Assembly: GCA_000827325.1 (NCBI GenBank)
Contig: KN832870.1
Location: 5,890,001 to 5,954,000, forward strand
DNA from: Oidiodendron maius Zn
Lineage: Eukaryota; Ascomycota; Leotiomycetes; Myxotrichaceae
DNA length: 64,000 nt
Direction of reading: 5' to 3'
Made by a program: the position numbers and the translations under genes. A model generated the notes under the pieces. It saw only the letters and a program-made list of their open reading frames with translations, had not been told where the DNA came from and made no database searches. Shown here one piece after another: positions 45,230 to 57,760 of this stretch. How positions within the stretch are numbered: the first letter of the stretch is position 1; each line of letters begins with the position of its first letter.

Positions 45230-46333
45230 ATGGCCGAACCAATTATTGCCGTGGTGGGGGGTTTGAATATGGATCTGATTTTCGAGACCGACCGCATGCC
45301 TGAGATCGGCGAGTCTATGAATTGCTCGACCTTAGTGAGTTTCCCAGGCGGAAAAGGCGCGAATACGGCTATTGCGACTTTCCGGGCGAGCCGCTCCAGG
45401 CCAACCAGCGAGGACAAAGGAAGCGATAACAAAAGCAACCTGCGGGTGTATATGAATGGTGCCGTGGGAGACGACGACTTTGGCATCGCGTTGAAGATGA
45501 AACTGCAGCAACAGGGCGTTGATGTTTCCGGCGTTCGCACCATCAACAACGAGAGGAGTGGTACATGCGTTGTCATCGTCGAGACAGAATCAGGCGATAG
45601 TAGAAATATAGCGTACCAGGGAGCTAATCTGAAGTGGACACCACGCGAGCACAATTCGGTAGAATGCCTTGCAGGAGGAGCGAAGCCTGATCTTGTCATC
45701 GCCCATCTCGGCGTGCGACGGGAAGAAGTAGAGCGTGTGTTAGAAACAGCACATAGGAATGACGTCGAAACTCTGCTGAATCCTTCTCCGGCAGTATATT
45801 TGGTCAACTCCACATATAAAAATCTTACACATCTTGTCTTGAATGAGACGGAGGCTGCTTTGCTATCTGGTCGCAATATCGATGAGCTTAACGACCTGAC
45901 CGCCTGGCAGGAGGCGGTGGAAGACTTTATTCAGCTAGGCGTCAAGAACGTGGTTGTTACCTTGGGCGCAAAGGGCGCCTATTATGCTACAAGCGCGGGA
46001 GATAAAGGAGTAGTGGATGCTGAGAAGAACGTCAAGGTTATTGACACGACGGGAGCAGGGTATGTCTCAGGTCCTCTTACTTTCACCGTTATCCCTCCCT
46101 TTGTGACGAATTGTATCCAATTAGCTTCTCGATCAGTATAGAAGTACTAACCACTAGATCTAAACAGAGACACTTTTGTAGGAAACTACGCTACGGAGTA
46201 TATTAGACAAAGGCAGTTGAACCAGTGGGATATTAGCAAAGCCGTTGCTCGTGCGTGCAAAGCATCAGCGCGAACCGTTGAGCGACTTGGCGCCCAGGAA
46301 TCCATTCCTTGGGCGGATGAGATAGATGGGTAG
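45230..46333 (+). CDS. Ribokinase (PfkB family)
   Basis: Two exons (intron 46060-46167, long for this window) give 331 residues. The N-terminal PfkB motif is VVGGLNMDLIFETDRMPEIG with SFPGGKGANTAIAT. The C-terminal signature TTGAGDTFVGNYATEY, with the catalytic Asp, is created by the splice. NGAVGDDDFG and VVTLGAKGAYY are typical of ribokinases. It phosphorylates D-ribose to ribose-5-phosphate with ATP in the cytosol. A basic, Ser-rich insertion (about residues 55-72) in the N-terminal domain is commonly seen in fungal copies. No neighbour suggests a pathway. Confidence 0.93.
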
Positions 46334-47489
46334 ATGCGCCAGAATACATTGCGTCAATGCATATTTTACAGAATAGGTTGGTTAGTTAGATGTAAGGCCA
46401 ATTCACTACTACAATCCTGGTGCATTGTTCTGACCCCTGATTAACGCATCAATGGTGAACCTGAAAGTAACAACCTCTAGTACTGGACGATTTACCTGTA
46501 CTACAGGCAGCACTCAAACCACCCAAAGTGGCAGGCACCTGACGCACCCAAATGGCTTCGTCTATATCTCTTAAAGCAGAGTGTCTAGCCACAGCATGCT
46601 TCTGCTAGTGGCTTCATCTAAATAACGCTACCGTCAGCCAGTCTGATATTCTTATCGGCCTAGTCTATTCACCTATCTACTAAGTTTGCGTATTTATAGC
46701 AGATATCTTAAATCAAGATCATTTCAATCTATCACGATTTACAAAACTTCTATTGATTGATTGACTGATTGATCGATTGATTCTTGCTCTAGCTAGCTAA
46801 AAGAAAGCTACGAAGTACCCCTATAGTCTGGCCCCTAGGAGAACTATAAAATGTAATAAAATCTTAAGATCTGCCTTTCTTATTCCCTTACTACTCCTTA
46901 TGGCTAGTCAATACTAACTAATTTTCACTGGATTATTCGTATAATAAGGACTAGCTATTGAAAACTAACTTTAAGACTCACGAGGAGAGATGCCGAAACA
47001 GAACTTTTAAGTGCTGCGTTGCTACCTCATCTGAAAGTTCTCGAACGGTAGATACAACAAGTTAGATAGCTCCAGCAACTAGTTAGGTGATACCATAGGC
47101 CAGACAAGACTAAGTTACAGATCTATCCCTCACAACCATACATTGAGCAAGACCAAAGTGGTGCTTATTTCTAAGGCGAGAGTTCAAGAAGCAGAAGCTC
47201 AACAAGTTAAATGATTATTCGGATTGCCTGAAATTTGTATTGCATTTTCAGCCTTCAAAGCATTCCTAACAAAATCAATCACGTCCCTAAGATTGAAACA
47301 AATCCTCCCTTACTCAGCTCAATTCTTATCACATCTTTTTTTCTTATAAGCTTCATCCACTATCTTCAATCTCAAGTCTTCCTTACGGAGGCCAACATCT
47401 AGCATCTTATGGTTTGTGCAGAATCAGTCAGTTTATAGAAACAAATTTGTAATTGATAATTTCCAAACTACTCTTATACCCTTCCTCTC
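46334..47489. other. Convergent intergenic region with microsatellite
   Basis: About 1.15 kb between two 3' ends, with no supportable gene. A (GATT)n tract lies at 46752-46782. Confidence 0.5.
46752..46782. repeat. Imperfect GATT microsatellite
   Basis: Seven to eight tandem units of ATTG/GATT with two single-base interruptions. Confidence 0.8.
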
Positions 47490-50400
47490 CTACTCCCTAG
47501 CCGTCACGATCCACGAGTGTTCCTCAAACATCAAACTCCTCCCACGATGAGCCTCAGGATCGACGTAAATCTTCACGTTCAGGTTTTCTCTTCCTAGATT
47601 ATGAACTCTAAAAATGACATATATTTTATTAGAAACCCGCCCTTCTACCAATGCCATGTTTTGCATCTTTGTGAATTAGCAAAGGTATGTAAAGCAGTGA
47701 GTAGAAGTGTTAGCCTACCATGCGGTATTGATTGGCGCTCATGTAGAACCGATCACTAAAATCGCCAGTCGTTGTTTTAACCTCAATCAGGTACTCTGGC
47801 ATAGCGTTTGCCCAGACATTTGCGTCCAAATAGCCTGCGTTAATGAGAAATATGGTGAGCATACGATCGGCGTCTTTGTAAGTAAGGTCAGAGGTCTCGC
47901 GTCGACCCGGCCAAGCACCCATATGCCTATACTCAGGATGAATTAATACTTCCTTGCGAATGGTGCTCGTCCAGTTGTGCGGGCCAAATGATGAGAGTCG
48001 GAGACTTGCGAGACATTCGTATACCTATAAACAAATTAGTGTAAGAATTGTGGGCGAATTTGAATCAAGGTTCCTTACGAAGAGCTCGCCTGCGGCCCCA
48101 ATTTTGATATCATGATTCATTTGTCCTTGAGATCGAATACCAAATGCAGCATCATGATCGAAACCTTGATGAAATTGGCTATTGGCGGGTCCTGCTAGAG
48201 CGTCACGGTGTGGTAAAGCTACCTGACGAGCAATGCGAATGACGTTGTTGAGAAGTTCCAGATATGCACTATGTGTAAAGAAGCCGTAGTCTTCAGGATA
48301 TGCCGGACTCCTCGGTGGGTGGACAACTTGGCCAGGTGATGCGCGCAAGCCGCCTTCCGGAAAAACACTTGAAATTGGAGTATCTAAGAGCTCCAAGAGT
48401 CTTGGGCTTTCTACACTTTCTTCAGAAGGTGTCGCTTCTTGGCCAATGACTGCATTTCGGTCTAAGTCTTCGAGGACTCTTCTCGGCTGGGGATCGATGC
48501 CTGGCACTTGCCCAATTCCTCCCTGTTCTAGGAGTTCATCTATTACCATAATGCTGGAATTAAGGACGTGGCCAATATTCTCTCCGGCCGATAGGGGGAT
48601 TTTGAGCAGCTTTGCTAAAGCGTGTGGGAGTTCTCTCATGTAACAGACTTCCCTGGCATCTCTATTCTCAGGAACGAATATTTGCCACCCGCCATCTTGC
48701 TCCTGGATATGGACATGCCCAGTATTCTGCGTTATTGGTCCTACGATATCTCCATTTGGATGCCGAATGGTATATTTCGTTGATATGCCATCTGTTTTCA
48801 GAACCAAGGTCGCCAAAAGTCGATTGTAAAGTGTTCGAGGGCCTCCGTGGACAAGAGGACTTCGATTGGAAACGGCACATCTGTAGGCTCCTGTCAATAA
48901 TCTACACTTTTCATAATGTATTTACTTACCGGAGGAGATGGTAAGCCCTATCTTTGAATTTCTCTGTCAAGGCCATGTCAAGGATACCGCTATTGTTACA
49001 GGCTGTCTCTTCAATGCAAGCATATGACAAATACTTTTTGCTTAGGTCCAATGCCTTCAAGAAAGGATCTAACTGCTGTACTTCTTCCAAAGAGAAGTTC
49101 AGGAATCCAATATGTCCCCTAAATATGTCTGCGAGTTTCGTCCGATCAATGATAGTGAAATTGGCCCCGCAATTTTGGAGGGTAATTCCGGCCGAGACGA
49201 TACCTGGCCCTCTAATGGGAAGAACATTGCGATTTACGAGAGAGATCAGGTCACCTTGTACCGGATCCATGGCATTGATAGCCCATATCATATCTTTGAT
49301 ATCAGGTATCGAGGGCTCTCCTTGGGCCAGAGAGCAGAGTCCTTCTATAAGCGTGCTTAGAGAAGCTGGAGATATTCTCAAACGATCTCGAAAGAAGGGT
49401 TCGAGCTCATCTGGATATAAACTTTCCATAATCGCCTTACCCGGAACTGGTACAGGACTAGCCCAGAGACATTGAGAAGGAGCGAACCACGTACGATCGG
49501 ACGGAATATAAATTAAACGCTCATTCTCGAAGGTGTTTCTGAAGGTTCTTAATTAGAATCTGTTCGGCAAGTCAAGGTGGATTGCCTTACAGAAGCGCGC
49601 CCCAGTCTTCATCGCTCAGCCTGCATTGGGCAAGTAGTTTGTATAGCTGGAGTACTTTATCATTTAGTTCAGGTGTCCAAGACTGGCCTCTCCTAAATTT
49701 TAAAAGCATGTCTCGATAATCTTGCCAGTTGGCGTTTTTGATACCCAGAATCTCACGGAAAAGGTGCTCTACTTTTCGGTTGGTTCGATATGAAGCGACA
49801 GTAGTCAGGGTTGTCTTATCTAGGAGGTCATCAGGCGGCCCTCTCCATACACAGCGTTGGGAGTCAAGCCAAGTAGCCGCTGTGGAAGTTGGTTGAAATG
49901 AACGAGGGTGCAGAATCAAGCTATCTCGATAGAAAGTTTCTCTGTCATTGTTAACCAAATATTATACTTCTGGAAAGGACTCATGGTTTACATCAACATG
50001 GCTCTGCTGATCTCGTTACAGTGATCTGCAATTAATTCGTATGTTTTCACAATGCCATTTCTGGTATCTCTGTTCCAAGGCTGCTGAGTTTGGGCTTCAT
50101 GTTGTCGCAAAATGTCGAGAAAAAATTCAAGATTAGCATCGAACTTGACAGAAAATCTTTCAAGGAATGTCCAATCCTCGAATGCCCTCTCCTCATCGGA
50201 AAGATCAGGGACAACCAGAAATGGAAAGCCTCGAGAAATTCCAAGTTCCTGAGCCTTTTGCATCAGGCTCTGCAATGGAAAGTAAGTTGTCGATAGAACT
50301 GCTGGTGGTGCATCTAGGCATGTAACCTTTGCTTGGGATATTTCTTCCTCGATAGGATTGCTCATTTCATTTCTATAGGTGGGCCAATAGTTCCTTAAAG

Positions 50401-52751
50401 TCGCGATGATCTTCTCTGGCCGATGCGAAAGAATGTGTCGGAATTCGGTAGACAATGCTCCTGCATCATATTTCAGCCGGGGAATGCGACGTACTCCGAG
50501 AACCCTTTCCAACCAGTCCAACCAGGATAAGTTGTGCCGTCGAATTTGTGGGTGAAACAAATCCACATACCCAGTGTTCAGATATGGAACGGCATATTCC
50601 GGGATAGTTCGTCCGGGATTTCGGGGATCAGGCACAGATTTGAGAAGCTCTCGGGGACCATATTCGTCATCGGAAGGCATGTATATGAGCCCATGACGAC
50701 AGGTGACCTTGTTTAGATGGTTGTCGAATAGCCAGAGTAGTGAGAATCTACGATCGTCAGAATTCGCATAATGCCAATACAAATACATTAAATGTCCTCT
50801 CGAATCATCCAAGTCAGATGCTCCATTGCGTCGTGAATAGCCAGTCCACAATTTATCAATAACTCTCGCTGGTGGAAAGTCATTAGCTCCAAGGTGTGAG
50901 AACATGTTTCTTCGTGAAGTGTTTCTGGCTGCTTCGGGATGAATCGTGACTACCAAGTCTTGGGGTATGGCAGGTCCATTTCGAGGGGGGAAGAATAAAT
51001 CCCCTGTTGATGCTCTCACCCAATCCCCATCGTTAAGCGGGATGAGATATAATTCTTCCTTTATCATTCTTCCAACATCCGGTCTCCGTACAAGAATGGA
51101 CGTTATAAGATCAGCAGCCAGGCTATGCCAGTTATCATCAGTACCAGGATCTTTCATCATCGAGGTCGGACTAAGCAAATCTTGTTTTATCCTGTGAAAC
51201 ATCAAAGGGTCCGATATATCTTCCAAATCAAAAGCCGTTCTCAGCAGTTCGATATCTTCTTGCTCATAGCTGAGGGAAAGGTATCTTCTGTTGATTCCAG
51301 GCCGGTCTGCAAATAATGGTGACCCATTTCCGTCCAGGCATTCTTCAGGCAATGTTCGTAAATCCGGCGGTCGCCGCATGATTTCATCGAGGTATGCTTG
51401 ACTAGGATCGTGAGCGAAAAGAATTCTTTGCTCCTTCAGCGTTTCGACCACTTTGGACGAGAGGTTCATCCACAGTGGATTCATGGCAAATGCTCTCCCA
51501 ACTGGTAAGAATCTCATCCAGCGAAAGCGAAGAGACGGATTGGAGCAAAATCTAATCATCGCTTCACAAAAAGCTGCTGCGACGTGATCGATAATGGCGT
51601 TGTTCCGGGCTGAATCAACAATGACTTCTTCTCTATTTGCCTGTAAAAGGAAGTCCGATTGAATGAGGAACTGTCACTGATGTCAGTTGGACTATTGAAC
51701 AATGTTTGAGACCACTTACGTTGAAACCAACAGTGCAAACAGGAAGAAATGCATAGACGTCATGCTGGGTGTGCGTTCGTGGACAACCATTTTCATCAAT
51801 TGGAAATGCTAAAACTACTTCGCATTCGCTGACGTTAGGTCGAGCAGGATCATCTGGTAGCTCAACCGCAGGAGCTCTCATAACATGATATCGCCATTCA
51901 GCTGGACTACCAGTCCCTTCCACGTGCCTGGATATGCACGTAATCCCATGTGCTTCGGCTGATATACGAAATGTGCTAAAGGTAGTCCTTCCTTGATCCG
52001 GGTAATGGATTTTGAACCTAATCTCTTTGATTTTGGATAAGAAGAGGAGCAAAGTGTTAGGAATCGCCGTAAAATCAGAGACCAAGTCAGGATATCGAGT
52101 ATTGCCGTCGAGGGTGAGGGTCATCCTAGTGAGAGGGCGCGAGCGCAGTGGAATGGGATCATCTCCGACAATAGGAGTAATAATTCCTAGCTTATCCTCG
52201 CTAGTTACTCCTCCGTTGTACTCAAAATAAAAAGAAAATGCGTTTGATTGTATGTCCACTCTGGATGCAACCTTGAAGACCGACTTGAACCCAATCCCCT
52301 TCTCGCCAACGTACCCTCGCCGTCCATTCTTCCAGCTGTTCCCCGTATCACAGATCTGTCGGACATCATTTGCCCCAAAGCCATCTTGGTTACTTTCAAT
52401 AACAATCTTCTGTGGGCTGACTTCAAAACTAATCCAAGGTGTGTCAGCGTGGTTGAAGTCTGCATCTTCAACGTTTTGGATCAGTTCCAAGATGAAGTGA
52501 CCCCTCCTCGAATAGATGCCCCGTGCGATCCTTTGAATATCAGCAAACGAACCATGACAGTTGTATAGGCATGCTTACACCTCAACGGTGCCTCCATATG
52601 ATTCTCGGGTTCTTCGAAGAGACTCTAAAACCTCCTGGGTCTCTGGATTCTGTGATTGGAGGAGCCCGGGCCGCACCCACCCTTTATTCCGGCTCTCTTC
52701 AAGGACGATCTGGCGTGCCTGCTCAACCGTGATATCAAGTGGGTTGGACAT
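47490..52751 (-). CDS. Giant HSP90-like ATPase/NO VEIN-type protein with C-terminal DUF3883
   Basis: Eight exons (introns 52531-52578, 51671-51719, 49942-49991, 49539-49590, 48881-48929, 48025-48078, 47667-47718) give 1635 residues from ATG 52751 (52766 is possible). Residues 60-330 form a Bergerat ATPase domain (HATPase_c_3/sacsin-like): FILELIQNVEDADF (N box), SNQDGFGANDV, KGIGFKSVFKVAS, and then FLIQSDFLLQANREEV, built by splicing. A long helical region follows. The C-terminus (about 1420-1600) is a DUF3883/NOV_C domain: AAGELFVYECL, GYLDANVW, EYLIEVKTTTG, FYMSANQYRM and IYVIFRVHNLGREN. The E-(x)-K pattern recalls PD-(D/E)xK nucleases. The same two-end architecture occurs in the plant NO VEIN protein. 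Function in fungi is unknown; chaperone-like or defence roles are inference. Confidence 0.88.
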
Positions 52752-53275
52752 TGAGTAGGGAAACACGAAAGTTTGTTGTAATAATAAATTCTTGAGTGCA
52801 TTATTGAAAGTAGGGAATGTACGGAGATGAATGGGGGTGTGCCGAAATAGCCGCCCAGTTTTCAGCTTCCGGGGGTTCCTGCATGAATTCCTCAGGGAGT
52901 CGTCGCGGCCTTGCGCTCTTTACCTGCCCCCTGCATTAAGTTTCGTTCAATCCTTGGCTCTTGGCGCAGATACTCCATGCAAGATTGGGTGGCTCCGTAA
53001 CATTTTTTGGGGCATTTGTCCTACCGTCCTCACTATGTCAATGATAAACTGTTAAGCCTGCTTGACCAAACGTGGCGGCGAGAGTTATTCATCATGTCCA
53101 TATTCGGGAGTTCTGAAATACTGCAGCATATTGTTATTTATAAGCTCATCAAGTGCAACATCCAGGAAGGTGTCCTCCATTTGGCGTCCTTAGTGTTGGA
53201 CGTGCTAGTCATCAATTTGTTTTTAATTTCATTTGATATACGAATATGGAAAACTATAACTGCGAAGCGTCCGGA
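52752..53275. other. Short intergenic region between two minus-strand genes
   Basis: About 520 bases from the Hsp70-like stop to the start of the giant ATPase gene, so it should carry the latter's promoter. No other feature seen. Confidence 0.5.
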
Positions 53276-55527
53276 TCACCGCTGATCAAATTCAATATCT
53301 GCCGTTGACACTACATTTCCGTCTACAATATTTTTGAACGTGAGATTATTACCTTCATCCCCAAACACTACTTCGGTTACAAATGAAAATTTGTGTACAA
53401 GTTTCCCTGCTTCTGCATTGAATACGGATCTCACTTGAGGTCCAAAATTGAAGTTTGTCTCGAACTTTGATTTAATGGAGCCAACTATATCGACCCCTAT
53501 ATTCAGTTAGACTTGAAAAATTTGTCAACGGCTCCTTTTTTGTTCCAGTAACATACGTGGATGAGTAAAGTATTCGGGAGCATCAGCCAACGAGCATGAG
53601 TATAGTACCGCTTCATATAATATTTCAACCCCAGGAGAATACTCCTGTTCGCAAGCTACGGCTCGGGAAGTGCCTTGAACTACCTCGTCTCCCTGAACAG
53701 GTTAGCTTTTAGGGAGACGAAAGCATGATAACTCTCTAATGCTTTTTATGATCTTACCTTCGATATCAGCCATTTCATTCTACTTCTACACACCTTCCTC
53801 TTGTCCATCAAGTCATAGTAAGCACTGTCCTCTGGGTCGATGCCTTCTCGAAAGACCATCCCAAGAGAAATACCATAATGCCTACGAACATGCTTAATGC
53901 GAGGTGCAATTCCTTCAAGACCACGCAGGGCTGCGCCAAGCACAACGGCAGATTGACTGGAAAGAATTAGTTAGGACAGGCCAGTCTCCTTGAGGGAATC
54001 ACTTACGGGCGTTCAGGACATATCAAAGTGATGTCGCCATTCCGCCAGCACCAGTCTTGCAGCGCATTATTGAGATATTGTGACTCAGCAAATCCGCCTA
54101 CAAGAACAATGCGCTAATGGGAAGCTGAAGTTAGTATGATTCCTGAGAAAGTACCAATATGAGAAGGATCAGTCATTACGTCTATCGTCGCATTCTTTTT
54201 CGCTTTGGCCTCATTGACTTGCTTGCCTACTAAGCTCGTAATTTCGGAGATGACTGGATCAAAAATAGTCTGCATGTCTTCGCTATATTTTGGTCAGATT
54301 CAGACTTATGGTGGCAACAGATGCAAGTGACGTACTATGTAAGTTTCACAAAACGTTCTAATTCATCATAGTACTCTGAGTCTGGAGCATCTAATCTAAT
54401 TGGGCCAATTTCTTGCGTGTCTCTATCATCACTCAGTCCAAATTTTTGTTTACACCTCTCAAATGACATCATGAATCTGCTTCCCGGGCCCTTTTGTGCA
54501 AATGGAAGATCATCAAAGCTTGACCCGAATCTTTTGGAAAGAAGGCTGTGCAAGTTCCGGTCGATATACGTTGCACCGCACTTGCCACCTACAAAGCAGA
54601 TAGAAATTTAGCACATATTCCCCAGAGATTGCAGGGGAGTTCGAAAGTCTTACCTACGCCGATATGCAGTTCGTCAAAGCCCAAGTGCGGAGATACCTGG
54701 GTGATCACGTACGTTGTTATATCAATAGTCCCACCACCACAATCACATATCAGGATATTATCATTAGGCTAATTTCATCAGCAATGCCTTGCAAACTTGA
54801 TGGATATATACGCATACCTTGATTGGATTGAGAGAGTTTGGGTCCGAAAATCTGGTTAACGTTGCGATTGCTGCCGCCTCTGGCTCTGCAATAGTGAAAA
54901 CTTCATCACCAGTCCGGTTCCCAAAGCCAGCTCTCCTTGCAGCCGCTAAAGTGGAATCCTTCGCCTCGTCCGACCATATCGCCGGCAATGTGATCCAGTA
55001 CTCCATAGGAGTATTTTCAAAAGTAAAGTCAGTCAATTTCTGGCGCAATTTCCCGGACACATAAGTGTAAACCTCTCGCAGAAAATCTTCACACACATCC
55101 GCTGCTTGGCGGAAAGCTGGTAACTTCAGCATTCCAGAGCCAGCCACCTTGGAAAGTGCTGGATCGTCGTGTTCTCCTACGGTAGCATTCTTATCAAGCA
55201 GAAGTTTTGTCCACGAGTAAGATATGAGTTTCGGGTCAACCTCGAAACCCCACCTGTTTTTCGAGATCTGAGGGTTTTCTTGCACGTAGGCGATTCTCGT
55301 CGGAGTTTTCCACGAGGTATGTTGTTCGCCAGGCCATTTGCTGATGATGTTGATATCATCTATGTCGCTCATGTCTGTAGTCACATAGCTCACGCCTGAA
55401 ATTTGTTTTATAAATACCACTGAAACAAAGGTGAGTGCTTGAGCCACTTACCAGAGAAAGTAGTACCGTAGTCAATTCCGACGATGATTTTATGTGCAGT
55501 ACTGGGCTGGTTTTGGTCAGAAGACAT
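53276..55527 (-). CDS. Hsp70-like ATPase (fungal HSPA12-like group)
   Basis: Nine exons (introns 55396-55451, 54769-54817, 54589-54653, 54283-54335, 54114-54179, 53957-54006, 53693-53757, 53497-53556) give 595 residues. The actin/Hsp70 ATPase motifs are present: phosphate-1 IIVGIDYGTTFSGVSY, phosphate-2 ILICDCGGGTIDITTY, and the adenosine motif IVLVGGFAESQYL. FTIAEPEAAAIATL matches the connect region. The C-terminal part (about 480-595) is divergent, with no canonical substrate-binding cleft or EEVD tail. This pattern fits the fungal expansion of HSPA12-type proteins rather than housekeeping Hsp70. It lies just upstream of the giant HSP90-like ATPase gene on the same strand and is divergent from the coiled-coil gene. 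Confidence 0.92.
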
Positions 55528-56096
55528 ATTTAGTTGTGTAATCGCGTAAGCAGCGTGCACCCTCGAACGCCTCGAACACCACGAGGGATGAGAATAAAAA
55601 TTTAAGCGTGACAGAAATTCTCTGAATGCTCTTTGCCCGTAACCGGCGGCAATCGGTTTTGTAGCTCTTCAAAAATAAATGTGGCGTTCATGTACCCTTG
55701 ACCTGACTTGGAGAAATTGTTTCAGACTTTGGATTTCAGAGGCATGTTAATCCTTCTGGAACCAACAGTTGGTTGTGTCTTGATGGGGATTGGTTCACAT
55801 GGGTTCTTGGTATGTTGATTGTTGCCTATTATGTGGTCACCCGGAAGGGCCGGCGCGTAAGTTCTGCTGCACCCTACATTACATTGCCTCTGTTAGGTTG
55901 CAGTACTCTCCACTCACCTGATTATTTGTAATTGTAGGTTAAAAGTGGGGTTTTAAGCTAGGGCTTCTAGAATAGAATTCGCTCGCTTGGGCCTATCATC
56001 AGGGGACTTGGACCCAGAGTCAAGGCTGTGTAGCAATTGAGAGTGCTTATATCAGGGATTGGCACCACTGGCTAGCCAGAGCTCACCCTCGCGGAC
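55528..56096. promoter_or_regulatory. Divergent promoter, Hsp70-like and coiled-coil genes
   Basis: About 570 bases separate the two divergent start codons. No classical heat-shock element (three alternating GAA/TTC units) is clear, although single GAAnnTTC-like pairs occur (TTCTGGAA near 55750). Confidence 0.35.
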
Positions 56097-57760
56097 ATGC
56101 TCTTCAAAATGGACTCTCACCAAATGGACTCTCACCAATTAGACAATCCGCAACAAGATCCTCAGCGATTGGATCCTCAGCGAGAAGATCCAGTCCAGCA
56201 GATTGAGGTCCTTGACGCTGATGAAGTTCCGTCACAGTATCGGGAGGACAGAGTCGCATCAGGATGTGTGCGGCAGCACGACAATTGTGGAGATAATAAC
56301 ACAAATTCTCTAAGTATCTCGAAAGACCAATATAAATTGTCCTCTCGCGGAGAGGCGGAGAGGGTTGGCGATCATAACGCTTACGGTCCTGCACCAGCCA
56401 AAGACTCCCCCGGTTTCTTTAAGTCATTTACCAACTGGTCATTTACCAACTGGGCTTCGGGTCCCAAACGACCTTCTGCGAAAGAGAGGGCCAAACAGAA
56501 AATGCACAAGAAACAGAATAATACGGACCATCGACTAGAAGATGTTCATCGGGGAGATGGTGCAAGTGAGCTGATTCCGATATCTCAGAATGATATCATC
56601 CGGTTGAAGCGAAATTTTCAGCATACCCTTGATGGCAAGGAACGCCAGTGGGAGGCGAGAGAAAGGGAGTTCCGCCAGCACATTAGTCAAATGAGCCACC
56701 ATCTGGAAGAGAATACTCGAATCCTAAAATCCAAGCTTCACGAGAGCGAGTCAGAAAAGCTTTCCTTGCAAGAGCAACATAACGCCTTCATTCGCAAACA
56801 GCAAGAAGCATCTTTCAGACTGCAAGAATCTGCGCGCTGGCTTCCAATGGATGAAGGTAAAGTAATGAGTGAGCTTGAGGGATTGAAGGGAGAGATGAGA
56901 AAGTGGGCAAGAGAGACGTCCATCAAAGACATTTCACTGTTGGAGTTGCGCGGAGAGGCCGAGAAGATAGCTTTGATGCAAGATTTGGCAAACGTGGTCC
57001 TGTTTGAGAATGGCCAACTTCCAGAAGGGCTATCCACAGCGCCAAGATCTTCAATGCTTCTCTTGAACGCCCTACTCGCCCACAGTATCTATACAAGCTT
57101 CTTCCAAAGTCCTTTCTTTTTTCTGGGTAAAACCGATGAAATACCTTCTCTCAATAGCCGGCCTGTGGGAGTACTTGAAGACATATATGAAATGTCACAA
57201 AATGGTAAATCAGTATCGGTATGCACAATTGCCTTCCGCTGACCGTTCTAGCAAATCAGCAAGACGCGCATATGTGGCGTTCTCAAACATTAAGACTGCT
57301 TATGCCTCCCATGCGAGATAATATATCAGATGCAGAGAAGCATCTGCGTAGCACAACAGAGGAATCAATTGCCCGGGTCGCAGATCGGCAAGCTTCGGAG
57401 TTCCTAGCAAGCTCAGCATGCTATCTGATTAAGAGTGAATCCAAGGGCAGCTTCACGAACAGGCTCAAAAAGATGTTCAGCGACGCTGCGAATCTTTCAT
57501 TCCAGCTATGGACAAGAAGGACACAAATACGATGTTTCACTCTACGTGATTTGAAGACTTTAAGTTTCGACGCTGAGAGTCCAGAATTCGAACCAGACAG
57601 TTTGGTGAGGTGGGATGACCATGAAGATCATCTGAAAGACAGACCAGTCACTGTAATGGTACATCCTCTGCTGAAAGCATATGGTAATGATGAAGCAGCG
57701 GACTATGATCAAGGACGGGTATGGGCGAAGGGAGCCGTCTGGCTTGATAGCAAAGATTAG
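56097..57760 (+). CDS. Coiled-coil protein of unknown function
   Basis: Two exons (intron 57205-57251) give 538 residues. The N-terminus is low-complexity with degenerate DPQ/DSHQ repeats, then a disordered charged stretch containing a tandem SFTNW duplication. A coiled coil spans about residues 160-260, rich in E, K and R (KERQWEAREREFRQ). The C-terminal region looks globular: VVLFENGQLPEG, LLAHSIYTSFFQSPFFFLG and, across the splice, DAHMWRSQTLRLL. The pattern resembles a family of uncharacterised fungal proteins, but I cannot assign a function. It is divergent from the Hsp70-like gene and may be co-regulated with it. Confidence 0.8.

Noticed and set aside
45199-45876. 225-residue minus-strand frame
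   Set aside because: It is fully antisense to the ribokinase exon, which has clear PfkB motifs.
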